Source: Occultella aeris
GTDB lineage: Bacteria; Actinomycetota; Actinomycetes; Actinomycetales; Beutenbergiaceae
Assembly (NCBI RefSeq): GCF_902703175.1
Contig: NZ_CACRYJ010000022.1
Coordinates: 41,298-105,297, forward strand
DNA length: 64,000 nt
Direction: 5' to 3'
In this document: positions 42,299 through 50,952 of the stretch, in pieces
How positions within the stretch are numbered: the stretch's first letter is position 1
How the letters are laid out: each line of letters begins with the position of its first letter
The notes under the pieces: generated by a model
Databases searched by the model: none
What the model was told of the DNA's origin: nothing
Seen by the model: the letters and a program-made list of their open reading frames with translations, nothing else
Position numbers and translations under genes: made by a program

Positions 42299-45067
42299 AT
42301 GGCGACCGTGAACGCTGACATTCCCGGCGCCGAGAGCCCTCGGGACCCAGTCGCGATGGAGGCGGACGACGTCGCCCGCGAACTCGGTGTCGATCCGGCG
42401 GTTGGGCTCTCCAGCGACGAGGCCCGATCGCGCCTTGCCTCCCACGGGCCGAACCGGCTCGCCAGTGGGAAGCGGGAGCCCGCATGGCGAGCCTTCGTGC
42501 GGCAGTACCAGGACTTCATGCAATTGGTGCTCCTCGGCGCTGCGCTGATCAACCAGCTCGTGACCCAGGACACCGCCACGACCGTGGTCCTTGCCGGACT
42601 GACGGTGTTCAACGCCGTCATCGGCCTGCGCCAGGAGGCGAAGGCCGAGGAGAGCGTCAAGGCGCTATCCCAGATGATGAAGTCGATCGCGCGGGTCCGT
42701 CGTGACGGTCAGCCGACCGAACTCGACGCCGAGGAGCTGGTGCCCGGCGATGTGGTGCTGGTCGAGGCCGGCAACCGGATCCCGGCCGACGGTCGCGTGT
42801 CACTCGCCGCGACCCTCGAGATCGAGGAGGCCGCCCTGACCGGCGAGAGCCTCCCGGTCGGCAAGAGCATCCAACCGGTGCCCGGCACCGACGTCCCGCT
42901 GGGCGACCGGCGGTGCATGACCTACATGAACACCTCGGTCACGCGGGGCCGCGGAGAAGTGATCGTCACGGCCACCGGGATGGACACCGAGATCGGGCAC
43001 ATCGCGCACATGCTGGCCAACACCGAGACGAGCAAGACCCCCCTGCAGAGGCAACTCGACTCGCTGTCGAAGATCATCGCTTCGATTGCGGCGGTGGCCC
43101 TCGTCCTGGTGATCCTGTTGGGACTGGCTCAGGGTGCGACGTTCGACACGCTGTTCGTCACCGGCGTCGCCCTGGCGGTCGCCGCGATCCCCACCGGTCT
43201 GCCCGCGGTGGTGACCGCCCTGCTCTCGATGGGCACGCGCGAGATCGCACGTCGCAACGCGATCATCAAACGGCTGCCCGCGGTGGAGACACTGGGCTCG
43301 ACGTCGGCGATCTGCTCGGACAAGACCGGCACGCTCACCCTCAACAAGATGACGGCACGCGAGATCGTGATCCCCGGACACCACCGCTACACCGTCTCAG
43401 GGGAGGGCTACAGCACGGTCGGTGACATCAGCCATGTCGGGGGCGAGCGATACGACCTGGATCCCTACCTGCTCCCGATGGTGCTCTGCGCCGACGCCGT
43501 CCTCGACGGCGAGTCCCTGATCGGCGATCCTACCGAGGGTGCTCTCATCGTGCTCGGAGCCAAGGGCGGACTCGACATCACCGAGACGCGGGCCGCCTAC
43601 CCTCGCGTTGCCGAGGTGCCCTTCGACTCCGACTACAAGTTCATGGCGACATTCCACAACGTGACCTCGGATGACGGACGGCCGGTGGTTCGCTGCTACG
43701 TCAAGGGAGCACCCGACGTGCTCATCGCAAGGTCGACCTCCGTGCGGCAGCCCGACGGCACCGTTCTGCCGCTCACCGAGGCCAACCGGCATCTCGCACT
43801 CGAAGCGAACGACCGGATCGCGAACGCCGGCGAGCGGGTCATGGTCGTCGCTGAACGCAACCTCGAGCCGGGCACGGTGGGGGCCGACGACGACCTCATC
43901 GGACTCGTCCAGGAGTTGACCCTGCTGGCGATGGTCGGCATCGTCGACCCGCCACGGCCCGAGGCGAAGGCCGCCATCGGCGAGTGCCACGAGGCCGGCA
44001 TCCGGGTCCGCATGATCACCGGCGACCACGCCAGCACCGCTGCCGCGATCGCGAGCGAGCTCGGCATCGAGGGCCGGGCCGTCACCGGTGCGGAGTTCGC
44101 CGCGATGAGCGACGCGCAACTCCTCCGGGAACTCGACGACATCGGCGTCGTCGCTCGCGTCGCACCCGAGGACAAGGTTCGCCTGGTCAGGCTGCTCAAG
44201 GAGAAGGGCGACGTCGTGGCGATGACCGGGGACGGGGTCAACGACGCCCCGGCCCTGAAGACCGCCGACATCGGCGTCGCCATGGGTATCACCGGCACGG
44301 AGGTCTCGAAGGAAGCCGCCGTCATGATCCTCACCGACGACAACTTCGCGACGATCGTCGGCGCAGTGTCATACGGGCGTTCCCTCTATGACAACCTCCT
44401 GAAGTACCTGCGCTTCCAGATGTCCACCCTGGTCGCCTACATAGCCATCTTCATCGGAGCCGGCATCTTCGGCATCGCCAACGGTGCGCCGCTGAACCCC
44501 CTCCAGATCCTCTGGATCAACATGGTGATCGACATCCCGCTCGCCATCGCGCTCGGCTTCGACCAGCCCGCCCGCGGCCTGATGTCGCGCGCCCCTCGGC
44601 CGATCAGCGCGCCGGTACTCTCCCGCACCAACTGGATCCGGCTCTGCGTGCAGGGCGCGGTGATGACCGTCGGCTCGCTGGTCGCGTACCAGATCGGTGC
44701 GGGCCAGGGCGGTGCCGTCGTGGCCGCGACGATGCTGCTGACCACACTCGCGCTGTTCCACCTCTTCGGGGCACTGCTGAGCCGTGACCAGACCGGGACC
44801 ATGTTCGACCGCGCTTCGATTCCCGGCGCTGTGCAGTTGCGGCGCTACGGCGTCGCGCTGCTCGCGATCGTGCTGATCACGGTACTGAACTTCCTCCAGG
44901 AGATCTTCGGGACGACCGGACTCACCTTCGAGCAATGGTGCATCTGCATCGGGATCGCCTCCTCGATCGTCGTGGTCGAGGAACTGATCAAGGCGATCCT
45001 CAGGTGGCGTGCGGGGCCCACGGAGCCGGTGGCGCTACCCGTTGGCCTCACACCCGCCGTGGCCTGA
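42299..45067 (+). CDS. Cation-transporting P-type ATPase (P2-like)
   Basis: A 922-aa ion pump. The phosphorylated Asp is D341 in SDKTGTLT. TGES (181-184) is in the actuator domain, and the hinge is TGDGVNDAPAL. An N-terminal cation-ATPase domain and a C-terminal six-helix domain place it with the P2-type ATPases. Transmembrane helix 4 carries IPTGLP at 297-302 where Ca2+ pumps have PEGLP, so the ion is not secure. GGAGG is 6 nt before the ATG. Two small genes follow: a DUF1269 protein and a membrane protein. Confidence 0.93.
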   Translation: MATVNADIPGAESPRDPVAMEADDVARELGVDPAVGLSSDEARSRLASHGPNRLASGKREPAWRAFVRQYQDFMQLVLLGAALINQLVTQDTATTVVLAGLTVFNAVIGLRQEAKAEESVKALSQMMKSIARVRRDGQPTELDAEELVPGDVVLVEAGNRIPADGRVSLAATLEIEEAALTGESLPVGKSIQPVPGTDVPLGDRRCMTYMNTSVTRGRGEVIVTATGMDTEIGHIAHMLANTETSKTPLQRQLDSLSKIIASIAAVALVLVILLGLAQGATFDTLFVTGVALAVAAIPTGLPAVVTALLSMGTREIARRNAIIKRLPAVETLGSTSAICSDKTGTLTLNKMTAREIVIPGHHRYTVSGEGYSTVGDISHVGGERYDLDPYLLPMVLCADAVLDGESLIGDPTEGALIVLGAKGGLDITETRAAYPRVAEVPFDSDYKFMATFHNVTSDDGRPVVRCYVKGAPDVLIARSTSVRQPDGTVLPLTEANRHLALEANDRIANAGERVMVVAERNLEPGTVGADDDLIGLVQELTLLAMVGIVDPPRPEAKAAIGECHEAGIRVRMITGDHASTAAAIASELGIEGRAVTGAEFAAMSDAQLLRELDDIGVVARVAPEDKVRLVRLLKEKGDVVAMTGDGVNDAPALKTADIGVAMGITGTEVSKEAAVMILTDDNFATIVGAVSYGRSLYDNLLKYLRFQMSTLVAYIAIFIGAGIFGIANGAPLNPLQILWINMVIDIPLAIALGFDQPARGLMSRAPRPISAPVLSRTNWIRLCVQGAVMTVGSLVAYQIGAGQGGAVVAATMLLTTLALFHLFGALLSRDQTGTMFDRASIPGAVQLRRYGVALLAIVLITVLNFLQEIFGTTGLTFEQWCICIGIASSIVVVEELIKAILRWRAGPTEPVALPVGLTPAVA

Positions 45068-45209
45068 AACGAGGATGGTCCGATGTCGTTCAGCTTCGTC
45101 ACCGCAGTTTCCTCAGGAAGTTCCAACACGGCCCCGGGCCAGCGTCCGGACCGGACTCACCCATGAGGCCCGCGAACTGCAAGATCCCAACAACACAAAG
45201 AGGTGCGAG

Positions 45210-45698
45210 ATGACCACATTCACAGTGTGGAAGTACGAAGACCCTGACGGCGCCGCGCACGCTGAGAGCGCGCTGAAGGCGGCGGCCGCCGATGGCGTGG
45301 TCACGATAGTCGACCACGCCGTCATGAGTTGGCCCGAGGGAGCCGACAAGCCCGAACTCCACCACGACCACGACAGCCCGAAGCGCGGCGCCGCGTGGGG
45401 GGCACTCTGGGGAATCCTCGTAGGTGCACTGTTCACGATCCCGGTGGCGGGCGTCGTCCTCGGTGCTGGGATCGGTGCCCTTGCAAAGGCAACGGAGGGA
45501 ACCGGCATCACGAAGGAGGATCTGGAGCGGATCCGGACCGAGGTCGGTCCTGGCACGTCTGCGCTGTTCCTGGTCACGGAGAACACGGACCTGGACGCCC
45601 TCGGTGACCGGTTCCGCGGCCGCGACAGCAAGTTGATCCACACCAACCTCACGGCTGCCGAGCGCGCCGTGCTCCTGGAGACCTTCGGTGCCGGATGA
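45210..45698 (+). CDS. DUF1269 domain-containing membrane protein
   Basis: A 162-aa protein with the DUF1269 pattern: an N-terminal ferredoxin-like strand (FTVWKYEDPDGAAHAESAL), then a glycine-rich hydrophobic double helix (GALWGILVGALFTIPVAGVV) and SALFLVTENTD. Family members are associated with membranes and stress clusters; no biochemical function is known. It has GAGGTG upstream of the ATG and is preceded by a 142-bp gap after the ATPase. Confidence 0.85.
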   Translation: MTTFTVWKYEDPDGAAHAESALKAAAADGVVTIVDHAVMSWPEGADKPELHHDHDSPKRGAAWGALWGILVGALFTIPVAGVVLGAGIGALAKATEGTGITKEDLERIRTEVGPGTSALFLVTENTDLDALGDRFRGRDSKLIHTNLTAAERAVLLETFGAG

Positions 45699-46182
45699 CC
45701 GCCGCTCAGTTCCGCTCGATCTCGTCTCAGGCAGTGAAGGCGCGATCATCGGGACGGTGGTCTGTGCCGCCGTGATCGCGTACGGCGTCGGTCACGCGGA
45801 CTCGACGGCGCAACTGAGCCTGATGATCATCGTCACCGTCGGCGTCTACTGGATAGCGCACCTGCATGCCGCAACGATCAGTAGTGCGCTCACCCAGGGC
45901 CATCATCCGGCCAAGGCACTCAGACACGCCCTGACTGAGGCCGCGCCGGTCGCCGCCGCGTCGATCCTGCCGTTGGCCGTCCTCCTCCTGACGCGCCTCG
46001 CCGGGGCGAGCCTGGACGCGTCGGCATGGACGGCGCTACTCGTGACCATCGCGTTGCTGGCCTTCTACAGTTACCGGGCCGGCGCACGGGGCGGTCTCGA
46101 TGCAAAGGGAAGGATTGCCAGCGCTGTAGCGGGCGCCGGCATCGGGGTGCTCGTCGCACTCCTCAAGGTGGCGCTGCACTGA
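45688..46182 (+). CDS. Four-helix membrane protein
   Basis: A 164-aa integral membrane protein with four hydrophobic segments: AIIGTVVCAAVIAYGV, LMIIVTVGVYWIAHL, SILPLAVLLLTRLAGA and WTALLVTIALLAFY, plus a final glycine/alanine helix. No named family recognised. Its GTG start overlaps the DUF1269 gene's end by 11 bp, so it is co-translated. A polar conserved stretch HAATISSALTQGHHPAKAL lies between helices 2 and 3. Confidence 0.7.
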   Translation: MPDDRRSVPLDLVSGSEGAIIGTVVCAAVIAYGVGHADSTAQLSLMIIVTVGVYWIAHLHAATISSALTQGHHPAKALRHALTEAAPVAAASILPLAVLLLTRLAGASLDASAWTALLVTIALLAFYSYRAGARGGLDAKGRIASAVAGAGIGVLVALLKVALH

Positions 46183-46264
46183 AGGACCATTCGGTGAACG
46201 GAAAGCCGTTCCAGCTCAGCCCGCATCTGCGGGACCACCTCCCTGCTCCTGGAAAGAGCCTGCC

Positions 46265-47092
46265 ATGTCGACCGACGACACCGGATGGGTGACAGAGCTG
46301 CTGCAGGTCGAGGGCGCAGTCGTCTACTGTCGGCGGAGCACGCACGGGTCCGGCCCACCCCTCGTCCACATCCACGGCTTCGGCATCTCCGGCGCATACC
46401 TCATGCCGGCCGCCCGCGTACTGGCCCGGCACAGGATCAACGTGGTACCCGACCTGCCGGGCTACGGACGCAGCACGCGGCGTGCCCACGTCCTGGACAT
46501 CCCCGCGCTCGCCGAGGCGCTACTCGCAATTCTCGACGCGCTGGACATCGACCGGGCAGTGCTGATCGGGAACTCGATGGGCTGCCCGATCGCGCTTGAG
46601 GTGGCACACGGGGCACCCCAGCGGGTCGAACGCCTCGTGCTGGTCGCTCCTGCGGGGGGTGTGCAGAACCAGCCCCTCAGCCGCGGGCTCCGCCAGCTGG
46701 CGACCGATGTCGCTCGTGAGAGCCCGAGAATGGCGCCGATAGCGCTTCCGGACTACCTGAAGTACGGACCGATCAACGGCCTTCGTATGTTCCACAAGTT
46801 GACCATCTTCCCGTCGCTGGAGCGCTTGCTGCGCGCACCCGTGCCGACGTTGGCGGTCCTCGGCGGCCGCGATCCACTCATGCCGCCACCCGCCCGCGTC
46901 CGTGAGATCGGCCGACTCGCCGGCGAGCACATCACCATCGCGCTCCTGAAGCAGGCAGCACACGCAGCGAACTTCAGCCATCCCGAGGAACTTGCCCGGC
47001 TGATCGAGCTCTGGCTCGATGGTGCGCTCACCGCAGGCGCTCCGCTCCCGGACGGGGTCCGCCTGATCGACCCACACAGGCACGCCAGGTGA
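46265..47092 (+). CDS. Alpha/beta hydrolase, paralogue of the gene at 20680-21612
   Basis: A 275-aa alpha/beta hydrolase with oxyanion-loop HGFGISGAYLMP, nucleophile elbow GNSMGCPIAL, acid GGRDPLMPPP and histidine AAHAANFSHPEEL. It shares long blocks with the minus-strand paralogue (VPDLPGYGRS versus VPDLPGFGRS; GGVQNQPLSR versus GGIQNQPLRR). The substrate is unknown. It is the last gene before the intact tRNA-Thr gene, 102 bp from the right repeat. Confidence 0.88.
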   Translation: MSTDDTGWVTELLQVEGAVVYCRRSTHGSGPPLVHIHGFGISGAYLMPAARVLARHRINVVPDLPGYGRSTRRAHVLDIPALAEALLAILDALDIDRAVLIGNSMGCPIALEVAHGAPQRVERLVLVAPAGGVQNQPLSRGLRQLATDVARESPRMAPIALPDYLKYGPINGLRMFHKLTIFPSLERLLRAPVPTLAVLGGRDPLMPPPARVREIGRLAGEHITIALLKQAAHAANFSHPEELARLIELWLDGALTAGAPLPDGVRLIDPHRHAR

Positions 47093-47193
47093 CAACCGTG
47101 GCGTCAGCTGCGCCGGGGCCTGGTTGCCCGCCGCAGAGAAGGCGCTCACCCCGCTCGCGCAGGGTCGGGGCACGGCCCAGAACGGCCCCGGCA

Positions 47194-47338
47194 CCGACTT
47201 TCATCAGTGCTGGGGCCGAATTCCACCGGAGCCGCCTCAGGGAATCGAACCCTGGACCTTCTCATTACGAGTGAGACGCTCTGCCGACTGAGCTAAGGCG
47301 GCGGATGCCCCGCAGGTGGAGCCGCGGGGCGCGCCCAC
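47194..47338 (-). repeat. Right direct repeat, containing the intact tRNA-Thr locus
   Basis: Counterpart of 21748-21893 in the same orientation, about 25.4 kb away. It includes the tRNA 3' flank (CCGACTTTCATCAGTGCTGG), the whole tRNA gene and about 35 bp of its 5' flank. The flank downstream of the tRNA and the 3' half of the tRNA are nearly identical in both copies. Confidence 0.85.
47230..47302 (-). tRNA. tRNA-Thr (anticodon CGT)
   Basis: Folds as a complete 72-nt cloverleaf plus discriminator U: acceptor GCCGCCT/AGGCGGC, D-stem GCTC/GAGC, anticodon stem TCTCA/TGAGA with loop CTCGTAA, and T-arm CAGGGTTCGATTCCCTG. The anticodon is CGT, reading ACG. CCA is not encoded. The gene's 3' end faces the accessory block to its left. 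Confidence 0.95.
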
Positions 47339-47390
47339 TGTACCCGCCGCCGTCGGCGTTCGCCAAAACGGTGGGGGTGTGATCCGGGCC

Positions 47391-48902
47391 TCAGCAGGAC
47401 AGTCCGTCCTCCGGGACGGTGCCCTCGACGAGGAACGCATCCACGGCGTCGTCGATGCAGCTGCCCGCCCCGTAAGCGGTGTGGCCGTCGCCGTCGTGGG
47501 ACAGGAACACGCCCGAGGAGAGCTGGTCAGCCATCGACTCGGCCCACTCGTACGGGGTGGCCGGGTCGCGGGTGGTGCCGATCACGAGGATCGGCGCGGC
47601 GCCCTCCGCCGTGAGCGGCTCGCGGACGGCCGTGGACTGCACTGGCATGGTGCCGCAGCCGACCTCGCCGTAGCCGTTGTACGGGCCGAACAGACGGGAG
47701 ATCTCGGTGAGTTCGTCGACCTCTGCGCGCATCGCGGCCAGGTCGATCTCGACCGGGTAGTCGAGGCAGTCGATCGCCCGGAACGCGCCCTGGTCCTCGG
47801 GGTAGTTGCCGTCCTCGTCTCGGTCGAGCGCGTAGTCGGACAGGAACCGGATCTCGGACCCGTCACCTGCCTGCAGCGCGGCGATCGCGCTGGTGAGCGA
47901 GGGCCACGAGCCCGGGTTGTAGAGCGCCACGATGATCGAGTTGAGCAGGTCCGCGTCGTTGACGGGCCGGTCCGGGTCGCCGCTCGCGAGCGGGGTGTCC
48001 GCGAGCTGATCTAGCAGGGCGATGGTCTGGTCGATCCCGGACTCCACGTCACCGGTCAGCGGGCAGTCGGTGCCGGCCTGGCAGTCCTCGAGGTAGGACC
48101 GATAGGCCAGGTCGAATCCGCCGGTCTGGCCGCGGATGATCTCGCCGTAACTGAGCGCGGGGTCGACCGCACCGTCGAGCACGAGACGGCCGACGTTCTC
48201 CGGGAACATATCGGCGTAGTGGGCGCCGAGGAACGTTCCGTAGGAGAAGCCAAGATAGGTCAGCTGGCTCTCACCCATGACCGCGCGCAGGATGTCCAGG
48301 TCGCGGGTGGCGCTGACGGTGTCGACGTGCCCGATCAGCGGACCGGTGTTTTCCGCGCAGGCCTCGCCGAACGCCGTATTGCCGTCGACATAGGCCTGGA
48401 AGCCCTCATCGGTCTCGACGTCGAACTCCGTGCCGTACCACTCCTCGAGCTGCGCCGAGTCGTAGCAGCGCACCGCCGAAGACTGCCCCACCCCGCGCGG
48501 GTCGAAGCCGACCACGTCGTAGTTGCGCAGGATGTCGCTGCTGAAGTAGGCGGAGGCGGACTCGGCCATCTCGACCCCGGAGCCCCCGGGGCCGCCCGGG
48601 TTGACGAACAGCGAGCCGATCGGCTCCCCGACGGCCTCGAACACCTTCACCGCGATCGTGATCCGTTCGCCGACCGGGTCCTCGTAGTCCAGGGGCATCT
48701 CGACGTCCGCGCATCGGTAGTTCGGGTCGCACTCGCTCCACTCGGGCTGCTGGGAGTAGAACTCCTCGAGTCCCTCGGGCGCCGTACCCCCACCCGCGGC
48801 CGGCGGCTGAACGAGTGGTGCCGGCGCGGCGCACCCGGCGAGCAGGGCGATGCCGGCGAACACGGCAGCGACGACGGACGATCGGCGGGATGGGATGCGC
48901 AC
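47391..48902 (-). CDS. Secreted alpha/beta hydrolase lipoprotein (Tap-like tripeptidyl aminopeptidase family)
   Basis: A 503-aa exported peptidase-type hydrolase. The signal peptide ends in a lipobox (ALLAGC at residues 19-24), so Cys24 would be lipidated and the protein anchored outside the membrane. The fold has NPGGPGGSG oxyanion loop, nucleophile Ser in GFSYGTFLGAHYAD, and the Tap-like C-terminal domain with TRDPATPYEWAE and the final His in DGDGHTAYG. It likely cleaves peptides or esters at the cell surface. GTG start at 48902 on the minus strand, with little room for a promoter before the holB 3' end. Confidence 0.92.
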   Translation of the reverse strand: MRIPSRRSSVVAAVFAGIALLAGCAAPAPLVQPPAAGGGTAPEGLEEFYSQQPEWSECDPNYRCADVEMPLDYEDPVGERITIAVKVFEAVGEPIGSLFVNPGGPGGSGVEMAESASAYFSSDILRNYDVVGFDPRGVGQSSAVRCYDSAQLEEWYGTEFDVETDEGFQAYVDGNTAFGEACAENTGPLIGHVDTVSATRDLDILRAVMGESQLTYLGFSYGTFLGAHYADMFPENVGRLVLDGAVDPALSYGEIIRGQTGGFDLAYRSYLEDCQAGTDCPLTGDVESGIDQTIALLDQLADTPLASGDPDRPVNDADLLNSIIVALYNPGSWPSLTSAIAALQAGDGSEIRFLSDYALDRDEDGNYPEDQGAFRAIDCLDYPVEIDLAAMRAEVDELTEISRLFGPYNGYGEVGCGTMPVQSTAVREPLTAEGAAPILVIGTTRDPATPYEWAESMADQLSSGVFLSHDGDGHTAYGAGSCIDDAVDAFLVEGTVPEDGLSC

Positions 48903-49030
48903 GAGGGCAGCCTATATAAGCAAACTGACGTCTCGACGCCGGGCCGGGGGCAGAACTGCCCGACGGCGGAGGTTCCGCGGGCAGGGACATCGCGTTCGCG
49001 GTCGGTTCAGAGCGGGGTGTCGCGGTCGGT

Positions 49031-50167
49031 TCAGTTCTGTGGTCGCAGCGCGACCGTCATCGCCTCGATCGCGAGCAGCGGTGCGGCACCGGCCGCGATC
49101 CGGGTGCGCGCCACCCCGACGGACTGCATCCGCTGCAGTGACTGCTCGGGTGCGGACCCGGCTGCCATCTCCCGGACTGCCGACTCGGCGGCGCGGTTCA
49201 TCAGGACCTGGTCGCTGTCGAGCTGGACCACGAGGACGTCCCGGTAGAACGAGAGCAGGTCCACCATCGCCCGGTCGAGGACATCGATGAGCGCCCGGCG
49301 GGCCCTGCGCTTCTGCTCCTCCTCCAGCTGGCGGACCTGGGCCCGCAGCGCGGGTGGGATCGTGCCACCCTCCTCGGCCCCGAGGTTGCGGAGCAGTTCG
49401 GTCTTCTCCGCGGCGTCGCGCTCCGCGGTCGCGACCTTGCTCTCCTCGGTGGCCTCGTCCACGAGGGTGCCGGCAGCCAGGATCGCGTCCCCGACGCCGC
49501 GGATCGTCGCCGGGATGGCCAGCACCTTCGCCCGGTACTCGCGGGCATTCGGGTTCGCGGCCAGCCGACGGGCCATCCCGATGTGGCTCTGCGCGGCGAG
49601 GGCGCACTCCATCGCCAGATCCGGGTCCACGCCGTCCTTCTCGACGAGCAGGTCCGCCACGTCCTGGGCCGGCGGAACCCGCAGGTTCACCAGACGGCAC
49701 CGGGACCGGATCGTGACCAGCACGTCCTGCGGGCTCGGCGCGCAGAGGATCCAGACCGTCCGTGGCGGCGGCTCCTCGATGGCCTTGAGCAGCACGTTCG
49801 AGGTCCGCTCGACCATCCGGTCCGCGTCCTCCACGATGATCACGCGCCATCGGCCCTGCGACGGCGAACGCTGCGCCAGGCCGATGAGGTTCCGCGCCTC
49901 GTCGATGCTGATGACCACCTTCTCGGTGGCCAGCACGGTGACGTCCGCATGGGTGCCGGCGAGCGCCGTCTGGGTCTCGTGCGAGGTGCCGTCGACGTCG
50001 GCGGGGTCCTGCAACGCGGCCGCGAAGGCACGGGCGGCCACGGACCGGCCGGAGCCGGGCGGGCCGGTGATCAGCCAGGCGTGCGTCATCGCCTCCGGGC
50101 GGCGCACGGCCTCGCTGAGCACGGCGACGGCCTCCGGCTGGCCGACCAGGGCATCCCAGACGCTCAC
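49031..50167 (-). CDS. holB: DNA polymerase III subunit delta' (clamp-loader), zinc cysteines lost
   Basis: A 378-aa clamp-loader subunit that helps load the beta sliding clamp. The P-loop is GPPGSGRS at 35-42, with VIIVEDADRM (Walker B-like) and SNVLLKAIEEPPPRTVWILC downstream; SRCRLVNLR matches the sensor/SRC motif region. The zinc module usual between the P-loop and the AGTHADV segment is altered: residues 53-68 (ending DGTSHETQTALAG) have no cysteine, where actinobacterial relatives usually carry a CxxC-type knuckle. The GTG start overlaps the tmk stop by 4 bp (GTGA). Confidence 0.92.
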   Translation of the reverse strand: MSVWDALVGQPEAVAVLSEAVRRPEAMTHAWLITGPPGSGRSVAARAFAAALQDPADVDGTSHETQTALAGTHADVTVLATEKVVISIDEARNLIGLAQRSPSQGRWRVIIVEDADRMVERTSNVLLKAIEEPPPRTVWILCAPSPQDVLVTIRSRCRLVNLRVPPAQDVADLLVEKDGVDPDLAMECALAAQSHIGMARRLAANPNAREYRAKVLAIPATIRGVGDAILAAGTLVDEATEESKVATAERDAAEKTELLRNLGAEEGGTIPPALRAQVRQLEEEQKRRARRALIDVLDRAMVDLLSFYRDVLVVQLDSDQVLMNRAAESAVREMAAGSAPEQSLQRMQSVGVARTRIAAGAAPLLAIEAMTVALRPQN

Positions 50168-50844
50168 TTGTGCACCGACCTCTCGTCGGAGGATCCGGAT
50201 GGGTCGTCCATGCTCTCCTGCGTGGCGGTCGCGGCGGTGAGCAGGGCGTCCACGCGACTGCGGATCTGCGCCGCGAGGTCGGCCCGGGGGCGCGTCGCGT
50301 CCAACACCAGCCAACGGTCCGGCTCGGCAGCGGCCCGGTCGAGGAACGCCTGCCGGGTCCGGGCGTGGAACTCCGACCCTGCGCTCTCGAGCCGGTCCGG
50401 GGCGTCCGTCAGCCGCTCGCCCAGCCGCGCCGGGTCCAGGTCGAGCAGCACCGTGAGGTCCGGCAACAACTCCTGGGTGGCCCAGAGGGAGAGCCGTTCG
50501 ACGTCGTCCGCCGGCAGCGTCCGGCCACCCGCCTGGTACGCCACGGAGGAGTCCAGGTACCGGTCGGTGAGCACGGCGGCCCCACGCGCCAGTGCCGGGC
50601 GGATCAGGGACGCGACGTGGTGGGCCCGGTCCGCGGCGAACAGCAGGGCCTCGGTGCGCGGGTCCAGGTCCGACCCGTGCAACAGCAGGTCCCGCAGCGT
50701 GCGCCCGAGCTCGGTGCCGCCGGGCTCACGGGTACGCACCACCTCCCGGACACCGCCGGCTGCCAGGGAGTCGGCGAGCAGGCCCAGCTGGGTCGATTTG
50801 CCAGCGCCGTCGCCGCCCTCGAAGGAGATGAAGAGTCCGGTCAC
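50164..50844 (-). CDS. tmk: Thymidylate kinase
   Basis: Phosphorylates dTMP to dTDP. The 226-aa product has the Walker A FEGGDGAGKS at residues 8-17, the DR(Y/H) motif DRYLDSSVAYQAGGR, and TREPGGTELG, all diagnostic of the family. The GTG at 50844 is chosen so that the Walker A strand starts five residues in; upstream extension is not coding-like. It overlaps holB by 4 bp, a common actinobacterial order. Confidence 0.95.
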   Translation of the reverse strand: MTGLFISFEGGDGAGKSTQLGLLADSLAAGGVREVVRTREPGGTELGRTLRDLLLHGSDLDPRTEALLFAADRAHHVASLIRPALARGAAVLTDRYLDSSVAYQAGGRTLPADDVERLSLWATQELLPDLTVLLDLDPARLGERLTDAPDRLESAGSEFHARTRQAFLDRAAAEPDRWLVLDATRPRADLAAQIRSRVDALLTAATATQESMDDPSGSSDERSVHK

Positions 50845-50952
50845 GTCCTGCAGCCTAACGACGCCCACCGACGGAGCGGACCACGTGCACCTACCGACCA
50901 CCTGCGCTGCCATTCACCGTGTGTCACGGGCCACCGGATGCGACGATTCGGC

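Noticed and set aside
47194..47230. A small gene in the 3' flank of the tRNA, starting ATGAAAGTCGG on the minus strand
   Set aside because: The conserved part covers only a few codons and the reading frames diverge between the two copies beyond it; it is better explained as tRNA 3' flank.
21748..47338. Integrase, transposase or phage genes that would explain the block
   Set aside because: None of the proteins read between the repeats has recombinase motifs; the island idea therefore rests on the repeats and gene content only.
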